Shown here in pieces: positions 15,454 through 22,828 of a DNA stretch of 30,293 nt. The notes under the pieces are model-generated. The model did not search any database and was not told the origin of the DNA. It worked only from the letters and a program-made list of their open reading frames with translations. Made by a program: the position numbers and the translations under genes. Source of the stretch: Chryseosolibacter sp964393795 (GTDB lineage Bacteria; Bacteroidota; Bacteroidia; Cytophagales; Cyclobacteriaceae); the NCBI GenBank assembly GCA_964393795.1, contig CAYMWA010000026.1:1-30293 (forward strand), read 5' to 3'. The first letter of the stretch is position 1, and the number at the start of each line of letters is the position of its first letter.

Positions 15454-18138
15454 ATGCACATTCCTGCCTCTACATATCGGCTGCAACTGCACAAGGACTT
15501 TACGCTGACAAGCCTTCAACGCATCATCGACTATCTTGAAACGCTCGGCGTCACCACTATTTACGCATCACCGGTCATGCAGGCCACGCCGGGAAGTATG
15601 CACGGCTACGACGTCACAGACGCAGGGTTGATCAACGCGGAACTTGGCACGGAAGACCAGCTGAGAGCCGTTATCCGGGAGCTTCACAAAAAAGATATGC
15701 ACTGGCTTCAGGACATTGTGCCCAATCACATGGCATTTCACGTCGACAATGCCAGGCTTATGGATGTACTTGAGCGCGGGCCGGAATCACCCTATCGAAA
15801 TTATTTCGACATCGACTGGAATCATCCCGATCCCGATTTGAACGACAAACTCATGGTCCCCTTTCTCGGCGATGACCTTGACGTTTGCCTCTCACGCGGT
15901 GAAATAAGACTGGCCTTTGAGGAAGATGGCATCATGCTGAAGTATTTTGACAAGGCGTATCCGTTCTCGCTTTCCGCCTATGCAACGCTGATCGAAATTT
16001 TCAAACAAAAGATACCCGGGAGTACAATGCCGTCGATATTGATGAAGATGACGGCAGCAGCAGCCGGTGCGACACGCGAAGTCTGGCACGAAAGCAAACG
16101 GGCATTCATGGAAGCGGTGAGACAGACACCGGGAGTAGATGATGTGCTGGAAAAGATCAACGCCGATCCGGCACAGTTGCAACGCCTCTGTGGTCAACAG
16201 TACTATCTCCTGTGTTTCTGGAAAGAGACCGACCGGCGGATCAACTACCGCAGGTTTTTTACAGTGAACGAGCTGATTTGCCTCCGGATGGAAGACCAAC
16301 AGGTGTTTGACGAATATCACGCATACCTCCACACCCTGTACAAAGAAAAGCTGGTACATGGTTTTCGTATTGACCACATAGACGGCCTTCACGATCCCGG
16401 ACAGTACATCGAACGGTTGAGGGAACTGATGGGCGAAGCGTGCTACATCATCGCAGAAAAGATTCTTGAAGTCAAGGAACAAATGCCGCGGCACTGGCAG
16501 CTGCAGGGCACGAGCGGATACGAGTTTCTATCAGTCGTCAACCAGCTGTTCACGGACAGTGAAGGAGCGGAACAGCTTCTCCGGTTCTATCAACAGATCC
16601 TTCCCGATCTCCCGCCCTACAAAGAACTTATCCGATCGGGTAAGCAATTGATCCTGGAGCATTATATGCAGGGCGAATGGAATAACCTCACGCATTTGAT
16701 CCGGACGCTTGACTTGTCAGGAGGATTCCCCGATGTCCGCATCAAGCAGGCGTTGGAATCATTCATGCTGTCACTGCCTGTCTATCGCCTGTATCCGGAA
16801 AAGTTGCCGCTCAGAGGAATAGACCTTGAGATTGCGCACGAAGCGTTTGACAGGGCCGTCGCTGAAGATCCGGAGCACCGGAATGTGCTCGACCACCTGC
16901 GCAGCATGTTTACAGCGGTGGAGAACGGCGACAAGAACGACCGTATATTGTTTCTGCTGAAAAGGCTAATGCAATTTACCGGCCCCCTCACTGCAAAAGG
17001 CGTGGAAGACACCGCATTTTACATTTACAATCCCCTTATCTCGCACGATGAAGTGGGTGACTCGCCCGCCACGCTGACCATGACCGTGCAAGCATTTCAT
17101 GAGAAGATGCAGCGACGACTGGCCGATTCGCCGCTGTCGCTCAACGCAACGGCTACGCATGACACCAAACGGGGTGAAGATGCCCGGGTAAGAATCAATT
17201 TGCTTAGCAGGATGCCTGATCAATGGCAACAGCATGTGCGACACTGGTTCGACATCAACAGCGTCTTACACGAAAACAAAGATGGCAAAGAAGCGCCGAC
17301 CCGAAACGATGAGTACTTTATCTATCAGTCGATGGTTGGCGGCTTTCCGCACGACTTTCACGTCACATCTGAATGGATCGGCCGGGCACAGGCCTATCTT
17401 AACAAGGCGTTGCGCGAGGCCAAAGTAAACAGCAACTGGTCTGAGCCGGACGAACAGTATGAAAAAGGATGCGCTCGCTTTATCGAAAGGATACTGGATC
17501 CTGATCACCGCTTTTTGTCGTCGTTCGTTCCCTTCGTAAGAACGGTTTGTGATCACGCGATTGTTTACAGTCTCGGCCAGACGCTTGCCAAGCTGACGGC
17601 TCCCGGTATTCCGGATATTTATCAAGGATGCGAACTTTGGGACCTCAGCTTCGTCGATCCCGATAACCGCAGGCCGGTCGACTACGACAAGCGGATGGAA
17701 TTCCTCTTCCAACTGGTGATCAAAGACGAAAAGGGAACGGATGCCGTGTTTGACTATCTCCGGGAACATCGCGAAGCCGGCATTGAAAAGCTTTACCTCA
17801 CCTGGAAGACACTCAATCTTCGCAAATCCCGCCCCGCGCTCTTCACTGAAGGCGAATATATTCCGCTGGCAATAACCGGCGACGAAAATATAGCCGTTGG
17901 TTATGTGCGGCATTTAGGTGACGACTGGGTGTTGGTTGCGTTTCCGCTCCGATGGGCGAATGATGGAAAGCAAGCGGTTACCGAAGTCATACGATTCATC
18001 GTGTTGCCGGACGGAGCACCCCGTCGATGGCGTAACGTCTTCACGGGCGAACAAGTCGAAGTCGTCAATCAAATCTCCCTCGCCGATCTGTTTCGCAATT
18101 TTCCCGTGGCACTGCTTGTGGATCATCCCGGCCGCTGA
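15454..18138 (+). CDS. treY: Malto-oligosyltrehalose synthase (TreY), GH13
   Basis: 894 aa. TreY isomerises the reducing-end alpha-1,4 bond of maltodextrin to alpha,alpha-1,1, producing maltooligosyl trehalose for TreZ. The start STYRLQLHKDFTL, YASPVMQATPGSMHGYDVTD and the distant catalytic residues Asp307 (FRIDHIDGLHDP), Glu335 (IIAEKILE) and Asp570 (ATHDTKRGED) are diagnostic. The C-terminal GIPDIYQGCELWDLSFVDPDNRRPV segment (quoted in part: GIPDIYQGCELWDLSFVDPD) is also characteristic. ATG 15454 is chosen over a TTG at 15439. The ATG falls 4 bases after the treZ stop, whereas the TTG would overlap treZ. The length is longer than many TreY proteins but within the family range. Confidence 0.95.
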   Translation: MHIPASTYRLQLHKDFTLTSLQRIIDYLETLGVTTIYASPVMQATPGSMHGYDVTDAGLINAELGTEDQLRAVIRELHKKDMHWLQDIVPNHMAFHVDNARLMDVLERGPESPYRNYFDIDWNHPDPDLNDKLMVPFLGDDLDVCLSRGEIRLAFEEDGIMLKYFDKAYPFSLSAYATLIEIFKQKIPGSTMPSILMKMTAAAAGATREVWHESKRAFMEAVRQTPGVDDVLEKINADPAQLQRLCGQQYYLLCFWKETDRRINYRRFFTVNELICLRMEDQQVFDEYHAYLHTLYKEKLVHGFRIDHIDGLHDPGQYIERLRELMGEACYIIAEKILEVKEQMPRHWQLQGTSGYEFLSVVNQLFTDSEGAEQLLRFYQQILPDLPPYKELIRSGKQLILEHYMQGEWNNLTHLIRTLDLSGGFPDVRIKQALESFMLSLPVYRLYPEKLPLRGIDLEIAHEAFDRAVAEDPEHRNVLDHLRSMFTAVENGDKNDRILFLLKRLMQFTGPLTAKGVEDTAFYIYNPLISHDEVGDSPATLTMTVQAFHEKMQRRLADSPLSLNATATHDTKRGEDARVRINLLSRMPDQWQQHVRHWFDINSVLHENKDGKEAPTRNDEYFIYQSMVGGFPHDFHVTSEWIGRAQAYLNKALREAKVNSNWSEPDEQYEKGCARFIERILDPDHRFLSSFVPFVRTVCDHAIVYSLGQTLAKLTAPGIPDIYQGCELWDLSFVDPDNRRPVDYDKRMEFLFQLVIKDEKGTDAVFDYLREHREAGIEKLYLTWKTLNLRKSRPALFTEGEYIPLAITGDENIAVGYVRHLGDDWVLVAFPLRWANDGKQAVTEVIRFIVLPDGAPRRWRNVFTGEQVEVVNQISLADLFRNFPVALLVDHPGR

Positions 18139-18214
18139 CAAGCGACTAGACCATTGCTGGTCACAAGGCACAATATTGTTATTGCTTCCGGCAATCAGTC
18201 AAATACGAAGTCAT

Positions 18215-19183
18215 ATGGCAAGAGTCAGCGGTTATTGGAAGGAACTGTGGGCGACATTAAAGCAGTCTGTTTCTGCATTCGGAGACATCGAACCGTTTAA
18301 CAAGAGCATCATCATCTCCTACTACACCATCTTTTCGCTACCCGGATTGCTGGTCATCATCATTAATATCGCCGGTTATTTCTTTGGCAAGGAGGCCGTA
18401 ACCGGAGAGATCACTACGCAAATGCAATCCATTATTGGCGGGAACACCGCTAATGACATCCAGCGCATCATCGCCAACGCCAGCAAGACCGAGGGCTCTA
18501 CCCTGGCGTCGGTGTTGGGCATTGCCACGCTGGCATTTGGTGCTACCGGCGTCTTTTACAACCTGCAACAAATCTTTAACAAGATATGGGAGGTGAAGCC
18601 CAAGCCAAAGGGTGGCAAGATACTCGAACTTGTTCGTGATCGGGTATTCTCCTTTGGGCTGATTCTGGTGATCGGCTTCCTGTTGCTGGTTTCGCTTGTG
18701 TTGTCAGCGGCGTTGTCGGCGTTATCCGGATGGGTCACCGCCCATATTTCCGAAAGCTTCAAGATCCTTTTCAGAGTCCTCGACATCGTGCTCTCACTCG
18801 GCGTCATCACCGTACTCTTCGCCGCCCTCTTCAAGTTTATGCCGGACGCAAAAGTGCGATGGAAGACCGTATGGACCGGTGCGGTCATCACTTCGTTGTT
18901 GTTCGTCGTCGCGAAGTTCGCTTTGGGTCTCTATTTCGGAACCAGTAATCCGGCCTCCACCTATGGTGCGGCGGGAACAATCATTCTCATCATGTTATGG
19001 GTGTCGTATGCGGGTATGATCCTGCTCTTCGGCGCAGTCTTCACGAAAGTCTATGCCGTGCGAAAAGGGTATGTTCCTGAAGCGCGCGCCCACGCCGAAG
19101 TGGCCGGACCGCAAATTGGCACCTCCGAACCGCCCTCCAACGGACACCCGAAGGAACGCACCGTCATTATCAGGTATAAGTAG
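18215..19183 (+). CDS. YihY/BrkB family inner-membrane protein
   Basis: 322 aa from the ATG at 18215. The frame is open 99 codons further upstream, but that part overlaps treY and is Cys/Arg-rich nonsense. Six membrane segments are visible at about 32-56, 96-116, 145-170, 188-208, 220-242 and 250-277. The family features W-x-x-VW-x-GA (216-223) and YGAAGTIILIMLWVSYAGM (250-268) are present. The biochemical function of the BrkB/YihY family is not settled; the old ribonuclease BN label is not supported for it. It follows treY by 76 bases on the same strand and may be read from the same transcript. I see no functional link to trehalose. A soluble tail ends in RTVIIRYK. Confidence 0.88.
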   Translation: MARVSGYWKELWATLKQSVSAFGDIEPFNKSIIISYYTIFSLPGLLVIIINIAGYFFGKEAVTGEITTQMQSIIGGNTANDIQRIIANASKTEGSTLASVLGIATLAFGATGVFYNLQQIFNKIWEVKPKPKGGKILELVRDRVFSFGLILVIGFLLLVSLVLSAALSALSGWVTAHISESFKILFRVLDIVLSLGVITVLFAALFKFMPDAKVRWKTVWTGAVITSLLFVVAKFALGLYFGTSNPASTYGAAGTIILIMLWVSYAGMILLFGAVFTKVYAVRKGYVPEARAHAEVAGPQIGTSEPPSNGHPKERTVIIRYK

Positions 19184-19254
19184 TAAGTTTTAAGTTTTAA
19201 GTAAATGCACTCCTTAAAACTTAAAACTTATAACTTATAACTTAAAACTTACTA
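19184..19254. terminator. Bidirectional hairpin made of TAAGTTT heptamers
   Basis: TAAGTTT, TAAGTTT and TAAGTAA (19184-19204) face six CTTAAAA-type heptamers (19213-19254). Bases 19184-19201 pair perfectly with 19213-19230, an 18-bp stem with an 11-base loop. The array begins immediately after the brkB stop and its last unit contains the desaturase stop, so one element separates two convergent genes. The stem is all A/T except for regular G-C pairs every 7 bases. Termination is inferred from position and foldability. Confidence 0.7.
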
Positions 19255-20022
19255 AGCGGCTTTCTTGACGCGTTCAAGATGGACGGTTTTCTGGCGGTTC
19301 AGTTTGATGATCTTCAGTTTGTCGAGCACACGGATGATCTGATAGGTCGGGTCGATTTCGTGCCAGCGGATACCGCCAAAGTTGGCGCGTGAGCCGTTCT
19401 TGTGGTGGTTGTTGTGATAGCTTTCGCCCATCATCAGAAAGTCTAACGGCAGGAAATTGCGTGAGGTATCGCCTACTTCAAAGTTGCGGTAGCCATACTT
19501 GTGTGCAAACCAGTTGATGATGGCGCCGTGAATAGGGCTCATCAGAAACATCAGCGGCAGCAGCGCCCACAGCCACCAGGCGGTCGCGAACTGAACAAAG
19601 AGGAAAACGTAAATTCCACCCCAGAAAATCCGTGACGGCCACGAGCGGGCAAATTTGTCAAACGCCTCCCATTGCGGAACCCCTTCCGTAAAGCGCTTGT
19701 CTGGCACCAGCGTACGGTTGGCAATGGCCGAATAGATGGTTTTGGTCTTCCACATCATATTCCAGATCGTTTCATCGTATTTCGGAGAATGCGGGTCATT
19801 TTCGGTATCGGCAAATGCGTGGTGCATGCGGTGCATAACGCCGTAGCCGTACGGGCTCAGGTAGTTAGAGCCCTGGAAGATCCAGGTCAGGACAAAAAAC
19901 ACCTTTTCTGTCCGTTTGCTCATCGTAAACGCCCGGTGAGATGCATATCTATGGAGAAAAAAGGTCTGGAAAAAGAGCGACAGGTACCAATGGGCACCAA
20001 AAATGATCAAAATAGTGGTCAT
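19252..20022 (-). CDS. Fatty acid (acyl-CoA) desaturase
   Basis: 256 aa. Membrane di-iron desaturases introduce a double bond, often at delta-9, into acyl chains and so set membrane fluidity. All three histidine boxes are present: H-RYAS-H at 24-29, H-RM-HH at 64-68, and HNNHH near residue 215. Hydrophobic spans lie at about 1-22, 41-60 and 145-175. The protein is shorter than the usual 300 or so residues because the N-terminal membrane hairpin is reduced. The chosen ATG is the first in frame and no upstream extension is evident. The substrate (CoA-, ACP- or lipid-linked) cannot be decided. It looks monocistronic. Confidence 0.9.
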   Translation of the reverse strand: MTTILIIFGAHWYLSLFFQTFFLHRYASHRAFTMSKRTEKVFFVLTWIFQGSNYLSPYGYGVMHRMHHAFADTENDPHSPKYDETIWNMMWKTKTIYSAIANRTLVPDKRFTEGVPQWEAFDKFARSWPSRIFWGGIYVFLFVQFATAWWLWALLPLMFLMSPIHGAIINWFAHKYGYRNFEVGDTSRNFLPLDFLMMGESYHNNHHKNGSRANFGGIRWHEIDPTYQIIRVLDKLKIIKLNRQKTVHLERVKKAA

Positions 20023-20128
20023 GAAATTAGGTTTACTGATTTTACTTGTCCGGTATAAGGGACAGATATAAGACAGGCGAATCGAGGAATTGTGACAAAA
20101 CGGGGAAAACTTTTTCGATTTTTTTTCG

Positions 20129-20728
20129 CTAGCCCACTCGGAGCTGTGCGATGAGGTCCAACGGCTGGCCTACCTCGCAGGCTTTTCGGAAACTTTCCAG
20201 CAGCGCGGCTTTCTTCGGCTTGATGGCCGCCTGAAAATGGCCGGTTTCTTCTTTCAGCTTCTTTTTCGCGCGACAAAAGAGCTGGCGGCAGTGATCCTGC
20301 TTCTTGTTGAGCACCTGCTGAAGGGCTTTGTAGTCGAAATCAAACACTTCCTTTAGCACATAAACCGCGCGCTCAAGGGGTTCCAGTTTCGTCTGCAGCA
20401 CCTGCAAGGCGCTGGAAATCTCGGCTTCAACGTCGATATGCGAAAGGTCGGTGGTTTCACGGAAGCGCTCAATAAACTCAGGCCAGTGAAGCGACTCAAG
20501 GTATTCCACACGCTTCTTGCGGATCGAATCGAGGTGATTGATGCAGTTGTTGCGCACGGCACGAATGAGGTAGGCCTTGGTATTCTTGATCTTTTCCTGC
20601 TCCTGAGACAGCCATTTGATGAAGGTCTCCTGCACAACATCCTCAGCGTCGGCCTTGCAACGCAACATGCGCATCGCAATCGCCTGCAGCATCGGTTGAT
20701 AATGTGATATGATCTGTCCCTTCGTCAA
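20129..20728 (-). CDS. Sigma-70 family factor, SigJ/ECF41-like, without SnoaL domain
   Basis: 199 aa from a TTG at 20728. Region 2 is clear: YQPMLQAIAMRMLRCKADAE then DVVQETFIKWL (about 10-40). Region 4 spans about 105-165 (LEPLERAVYVLKEVFDFDY, then the helix-turn-helix ending FCRAKKKLKEE). In ECF41/SigJ proteins the sequence then continues into a SnoaL-like domain that tunes activity. Here LLESFRKACEVGQPLDLIAQL enters what looks like the first helix of that domain and stops. The frame is open to 20968, but that extension translates a repeat (QLPIANC-type heptads) and contains the promoter box at 20746-20753, so I reject it. The target genes are unknown; no anti-sigma gene is adjacent. Confidence 0.8.
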   Translation of the reverse strand: MTKGQIISHYQPMLQAIAMRMLRCKADAEDVVQETFIKWLSQEQEKIKNTKAYLIRAVRNNCINHLDSIRKKRVEYLESLHWPEFIERFRETTDLSHIDVEAEISSALQVLQTKLEPLERAVYVLKEVFDFDYKALQQVLNKKQDHCRQLFCRAKKKLKEETGHFQAAIKPKKAALLESFRKACEVGQPLDLIAQLRVG

Positions 20729-20745
20729 TATTTCCCGTATTTCCG

Positions 20746-20753
20746 CAAAGATA
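20746..20753 (-). promoter_or_regulatory. -7 promoter element (TATCTTTG) of the sigma factor gene
   Basis: The minus-strand octamer is an exact match to TAnnTTTG and ends 17 bases before the TTG at 20728. A transcript starting about 7 bases downstream would have a leader of roughly 10 bases. This supports the TTG as the translation start. No good -33 TTTG is seen at 19-21 bases. Confidence 0.5.
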
Positions 20754-20859
20754 CGCCTTTTATTAGCTACATCCGTGCAGCTCACAAAGAAAATCCGCAT
20801 AGGCGCAAAGCGCATAGGTTTTTTCAAAAACAATGCCGCATTGCTACCAACGGCACAAG

Positions 20860-20923
20860 CCGGCCCTTCGGCAGGCCTGCCTGCCGAAGGGCCTGCACGT
20901 CGGCAGGCAGGCTCAGGGACCGG
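20860..20923. repeat. GC-rich palindromic element, interrupted copy
   Basis: Bases 20862-20875 and 20880-20893 form a perfect 14-bp hairpin with a CCTG loop. The unit starts as CCGGCCCTTCGGCAGGC (20860-20876) and ends as GCAGGCTCAGGGACCGG (20907-20923), the two halves of the intact element at 20991-21018. About 30 bases lie between the halves, including an inverted piece of the element. It appears to be a rearranged copy of the downstream element. Confidence 0.75.
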
Positions 20924-20924
20924 G

Positions 20925-20986
20925 CAATTGCAATTGGCAATTGGCAATTGGCAATCGGCAATTGGCAATCGGCAATCGGCAATCGG
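20925..20986. repeat. Heptamer tandem array, CAATTGG/CAATCGG
   Basis: One 6-base unit, CAATTG, is followed by eight 7-base units: CAATTGG three times, CAATCGG, CAATTGG, then CAATCGG three times. CAATTG is self-complementary, so the array can fold on itself. The array is bracketed by two copies of a GC-rich element (20860-20923 and 20991-21018), downstream of the Rieske gene and upstream of the sigma factor promoter. Confidence 0.9.
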
Positions 20987-20990
20987 TAAA

Positions 20991-21018
20991 CCGGCCCTTC
21001 GGCAGGCTCAGGGACCGG
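20991..21018. repeat. GC-rich palindromic element, intact copy
   Basis: 28 bases starting and ending in CCGG, with halves CCGGCCCTTCGGCAGGC and GCAGGCTCAGGGACCGG that overlap in the middle. It lies 5-32 bases beyond the Rieske stop codon. Together with the interrupted copy it makes 17-base direct repeats, 95 bases apart, around the heptamer array. It resembles dispersed intergenic elements; no transposase is near. Confidence 0.75.
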
Positions 21019-21022
21019 TAAC

Positions 21023-22078
21023 TTAGGTAACCCAATGCAGCGTTTGTTCTTGAACCGGGTTGACAAAGGGCGTTTTGTCTTGTTGGGATTTTTGCCAGAG
21101 GCGTTTGATTTCGAAATACCACTTTGCCTGCGCGTCGGGTTCTCCGATCAGCATGAGGGTGGGATTACTTTGCAACCCCTTGTTCAGTTTTCGAAACACG
21201 TCGAGGTCCTGGCTGATAAAATTCTTGCCGAGTTTCTTCAGCGGCCACCAGAACCAGCGTGTAGCCGGCAGGTTAGAATAGAAGATGTGGTGAAGTTCCG
21301 TGGCGTGTTCATTGACCGGCGTGAGGATGGTGATGGAGATGACTTCGCGGTTTTCGCCCACGCGAATGTGCTCGTACCGGTTGCCCGGGATTTCGAACGT
21401 GATTTCGGTGGAGGCACCGCCCTTCAGCACGGAATATCCTTTCGAATTGCCCGATGGCGCATGCCTGCTCATCTTGAAGCCCATGGGGGTCGGCTCGAAA
21501 TGCTTGACTTTCAGTTTCAGCTTTTTGGCGGAACGCCAGTACCAGGACTGGTGCACGAACGTGACATGGGCCGGATCAATGAGTCCGATGACTGAGTGAT
21601 CAATGTTCGCCGGGAGGGTGACCGTTTCCACATGGAGAAACTTCTTCTGCTCGTCGAGAATCAGGTTCGGCGGCGGCATCTGCGGTACCACGCTGGAATG
21701 AAGCTTTTTGTCGGGGATGTAGACCCAGATGGTGTCGCTGATCTCTGCGAGTGGGTATCTGAACACCCTGATTTTGCTGAAATCAATCTTGCTGCAGGGC
21801 GCCACCGCGGGGATATTCTTGCATACGCCGTCGGTGCCAAATTCCCATCCATGGTAGCAACACTGCAGTGTATCATTTGAAAACCACCCCTCCGACAAGG
21901 GCACCCCGCGGTGCGCACAGTTGTCGCGCAACGCAAACGCCTTGCCACTGGAGTCCCTGCCAAAGACGATTTTCTCACCCAGAATTTCCTTCCCAATCAG
22001 CTTTCCCTTTTTCAGGAAACTGCTGTGAAAGGCCATGTACCACATATTTTTCAAAAACAATGAAGGATCCGATGCCAT
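21023..22078 (-). CDS. Rieske non-haem iron oxygenase, alpha subunit-like
   Basis: 351 aa. These enzymes use a [2Fe-2S] Rieske centre and a mononuclear iron to hydroxylate or demethylate a substrate with O2. The Rieske ligands are complete as C-x-H-x16-C-x2-H: Cys54, His56, Cys73 and His76. The mononuclear iron site is Asp168, His171 and His176 (DPAHVTFVH), with the third, acidic ligand probably in FISQDLDVF near residue 293. The N-terminus (NMWYMAFHSSFLKKGKLI) is typical. No reductase or ferredoxin gene is adjacent, so the electron partner is elsewhere and the substrate is not predictable. The gene is divergent from the secreted protein at 22185. Confidence 0.9.
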   Translation of the reverse strand: MASDPSLFLKNMWYMAFHSSFLKKGKLIGKEILGEKIVFGRDSSGKAFALRDNCAHRGVPLSEGWFSNDTLQCCYHGWEFGTDGVCKNIPAVAPCSKIDFSKIRVFRYPLAEISDTIWVYIPDKKLHSSVVPQMPPPNLILDEQKKFLHVETVTLPANIDHSVIGLIDPAHVTFVHQSWYWRSAKKLKLKVKHFEPTPMGFKMSRHAPSGNSKGYSVLKGGASTEITFEIPGNRYEHIRVGENREVISITILTPVNEHATELHHIFYSNLPATRWFWWPLKKLGKNFISQDLDVFRKLNKGLQSNPTLMLIGEPDAQAKWYFEIKRLWQKSQQDKTPFVNPVQEQTLHWVT

Positions 22079-22134
22079 GCGAGTTGTGTAGTGTAAGCTG
22101 TAAATATAATGGTTTCAGTCTACGTTGGGGCAGC

Positions 22135-22165
22135 TTTGGACGGTGTCATAAATTCGCTATCTTTT
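22135..22165 (+). promoter_or_regulatory. Promoter of the 22185 gene (TTTG-N19-TATCTTTT)
   Basis: TTTG at 22135-22138 and TATCTTTT at 22158-22165 are separated by exactly 19 bases, the spacing of Bacteroidota promoters. Only the final base of the -7 box differs from the consensus. The predicted transcript starts near 22171. That is after the first in-frame ATG (22167) and before the ATG at 22185, which supports the latter start. Confidence 0.6.
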
Positions 22166-22184
22166 CATGTGTAAACGACATCCT

Positions 22185-22784
22185 ATGAGAGCAACAATAA
22201 CCATGCTGATGCTGCTGGGCTACGGATACGGCAACGCCCAGACTTCCGCACAGCGAAATATCCCTGACAAGGAAATCCAGATCGCCACCGCCGTGCTGGC
22301 TGCGCCCACTGAACAGCGCGACCACGCAACGGTTTTGGGCTATTCGTCTGACGGTGAATTGGTTGTTCTGCGCAAGGGCTCTAACCAGATGATCTGCCTG
22401 GCGGATGATCCCGATCAGGAAGGACTCAATGTGGCATGCTACCACGAAGACCTTGAGCCTTTTATGGCACGCGGTCGGGCGTTGAAAAAAGAAGGAAAGT
22501 CGTTTCGGGAGATATTCGATCTTCGCGAAGCCGAGGTGAAATCCGGTAAATTGAAAATGCCTTCCCAGCCTACCACGCTGTACGTCTACTCAGCGCCAAA
22601 AGAACAATACAATGGCGCTACCGGTGAAGTCGAAAAGGGCTACCTGCGCTATGTGGTGTATATCCCCTACGCCACCCCCGAGTCTACCGGTCTTCCTGCA
22701 AAACCGGATTTTCCCGGACAGCCATGGCTGATGGATCCGGGAACGCATAGGGCGCATATTATGATTAGTCCGCCAAAAGAATGA
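22185..22784 (+). CDS. Secreted hypothetical protein with one Cys pair
   Basis: 199 aa from ATG 22185; an ATG six codons earlier lies ahead of the predicted transcription start. I do not recognise the family. A short signal peptide is visible (MRATITMLMLLGYGYGNAQ, probable cleavage near residue 18-19). The mature part has a compact N-terminal region with Cys71 and Cys85 (MICLADDPDQEGLNVACYH), which could form a disulfide in the periplasm. A helical charged stretch at about 95-125 follows (ALKKEGKSFREIFDLREAEV). The end is Pro/Gly-rich and includes HRAHIMISPPKE. The gene is monocistronic, divergent from the Rieske gene and convergent with uxuA. The function is unknown. Confidence 0.75.
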   Translation: MRATITMLMLLGYGYGNAQTSAQRNIPDKEIQIATAVLAAPTEQRDHATVLGYSSDGELVVLRKGSNQMICLADDPDQEGLNVACYHEDLEPFMARGRALKKEGKSFREIFDLREAEVKSGKLKMPSQPTTLYVYSAPKEQYNGATGEVEKGYLRYVVYIPYATPESTGLPAKPDFPGQPWLMDPGTHRAHIMISPPKE

Positions 22785-22785
22785 C

Positions 22786-22828
22786 GTGGTGAGTGATCCC
22801 CACTCACCACTCACCACTCATCACTCCC
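22786..22828. terminator. Heptamer hairpin between convergent genes
   Basis: GTGGTGAGTG (22786-22795) pairs perfectly with CACTCACCAC (22801-22810) around a 5-base loop, right after the TGA at 22782-22784. The right side continues as a period-7 array: CACTCAC, CACTCAC, CACTCAT, CACTCCC (22801-22828). It runs into uxuA and encodes its last residues (RGVMSGEW), so the repeat has become part of the uxuA C-terminus. Confidence 0.7.

Noticed and set aside
15892..16494. 200-codon minus-strand frame opposite treY
   Set aside because: Shadow of a certain gene; Cys/Phe-rich, no domain, no promoter.
17918..18214. 99-codon N-terminal extension of the BrkB frame
   Set aside because: It lies mostly inside treY in another frame and has no membrane topology or family match; MARVSGYWKELW at 18215 is the natural start.
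20729..20968. 80-codon N-terminal extension of the sigma factor frame
   Set aside because: It translates the heptamer and GC-element repeats and includes the gene's own -7 promoter box; sigma region 2 begins within a few residues of the TTG at 20728.
20925..20986. Possible CRISPR array
   Set aside because: Units are only 7 bases and contiguous, without spacers, and no cas genes are present; the same holds for the other arrays.
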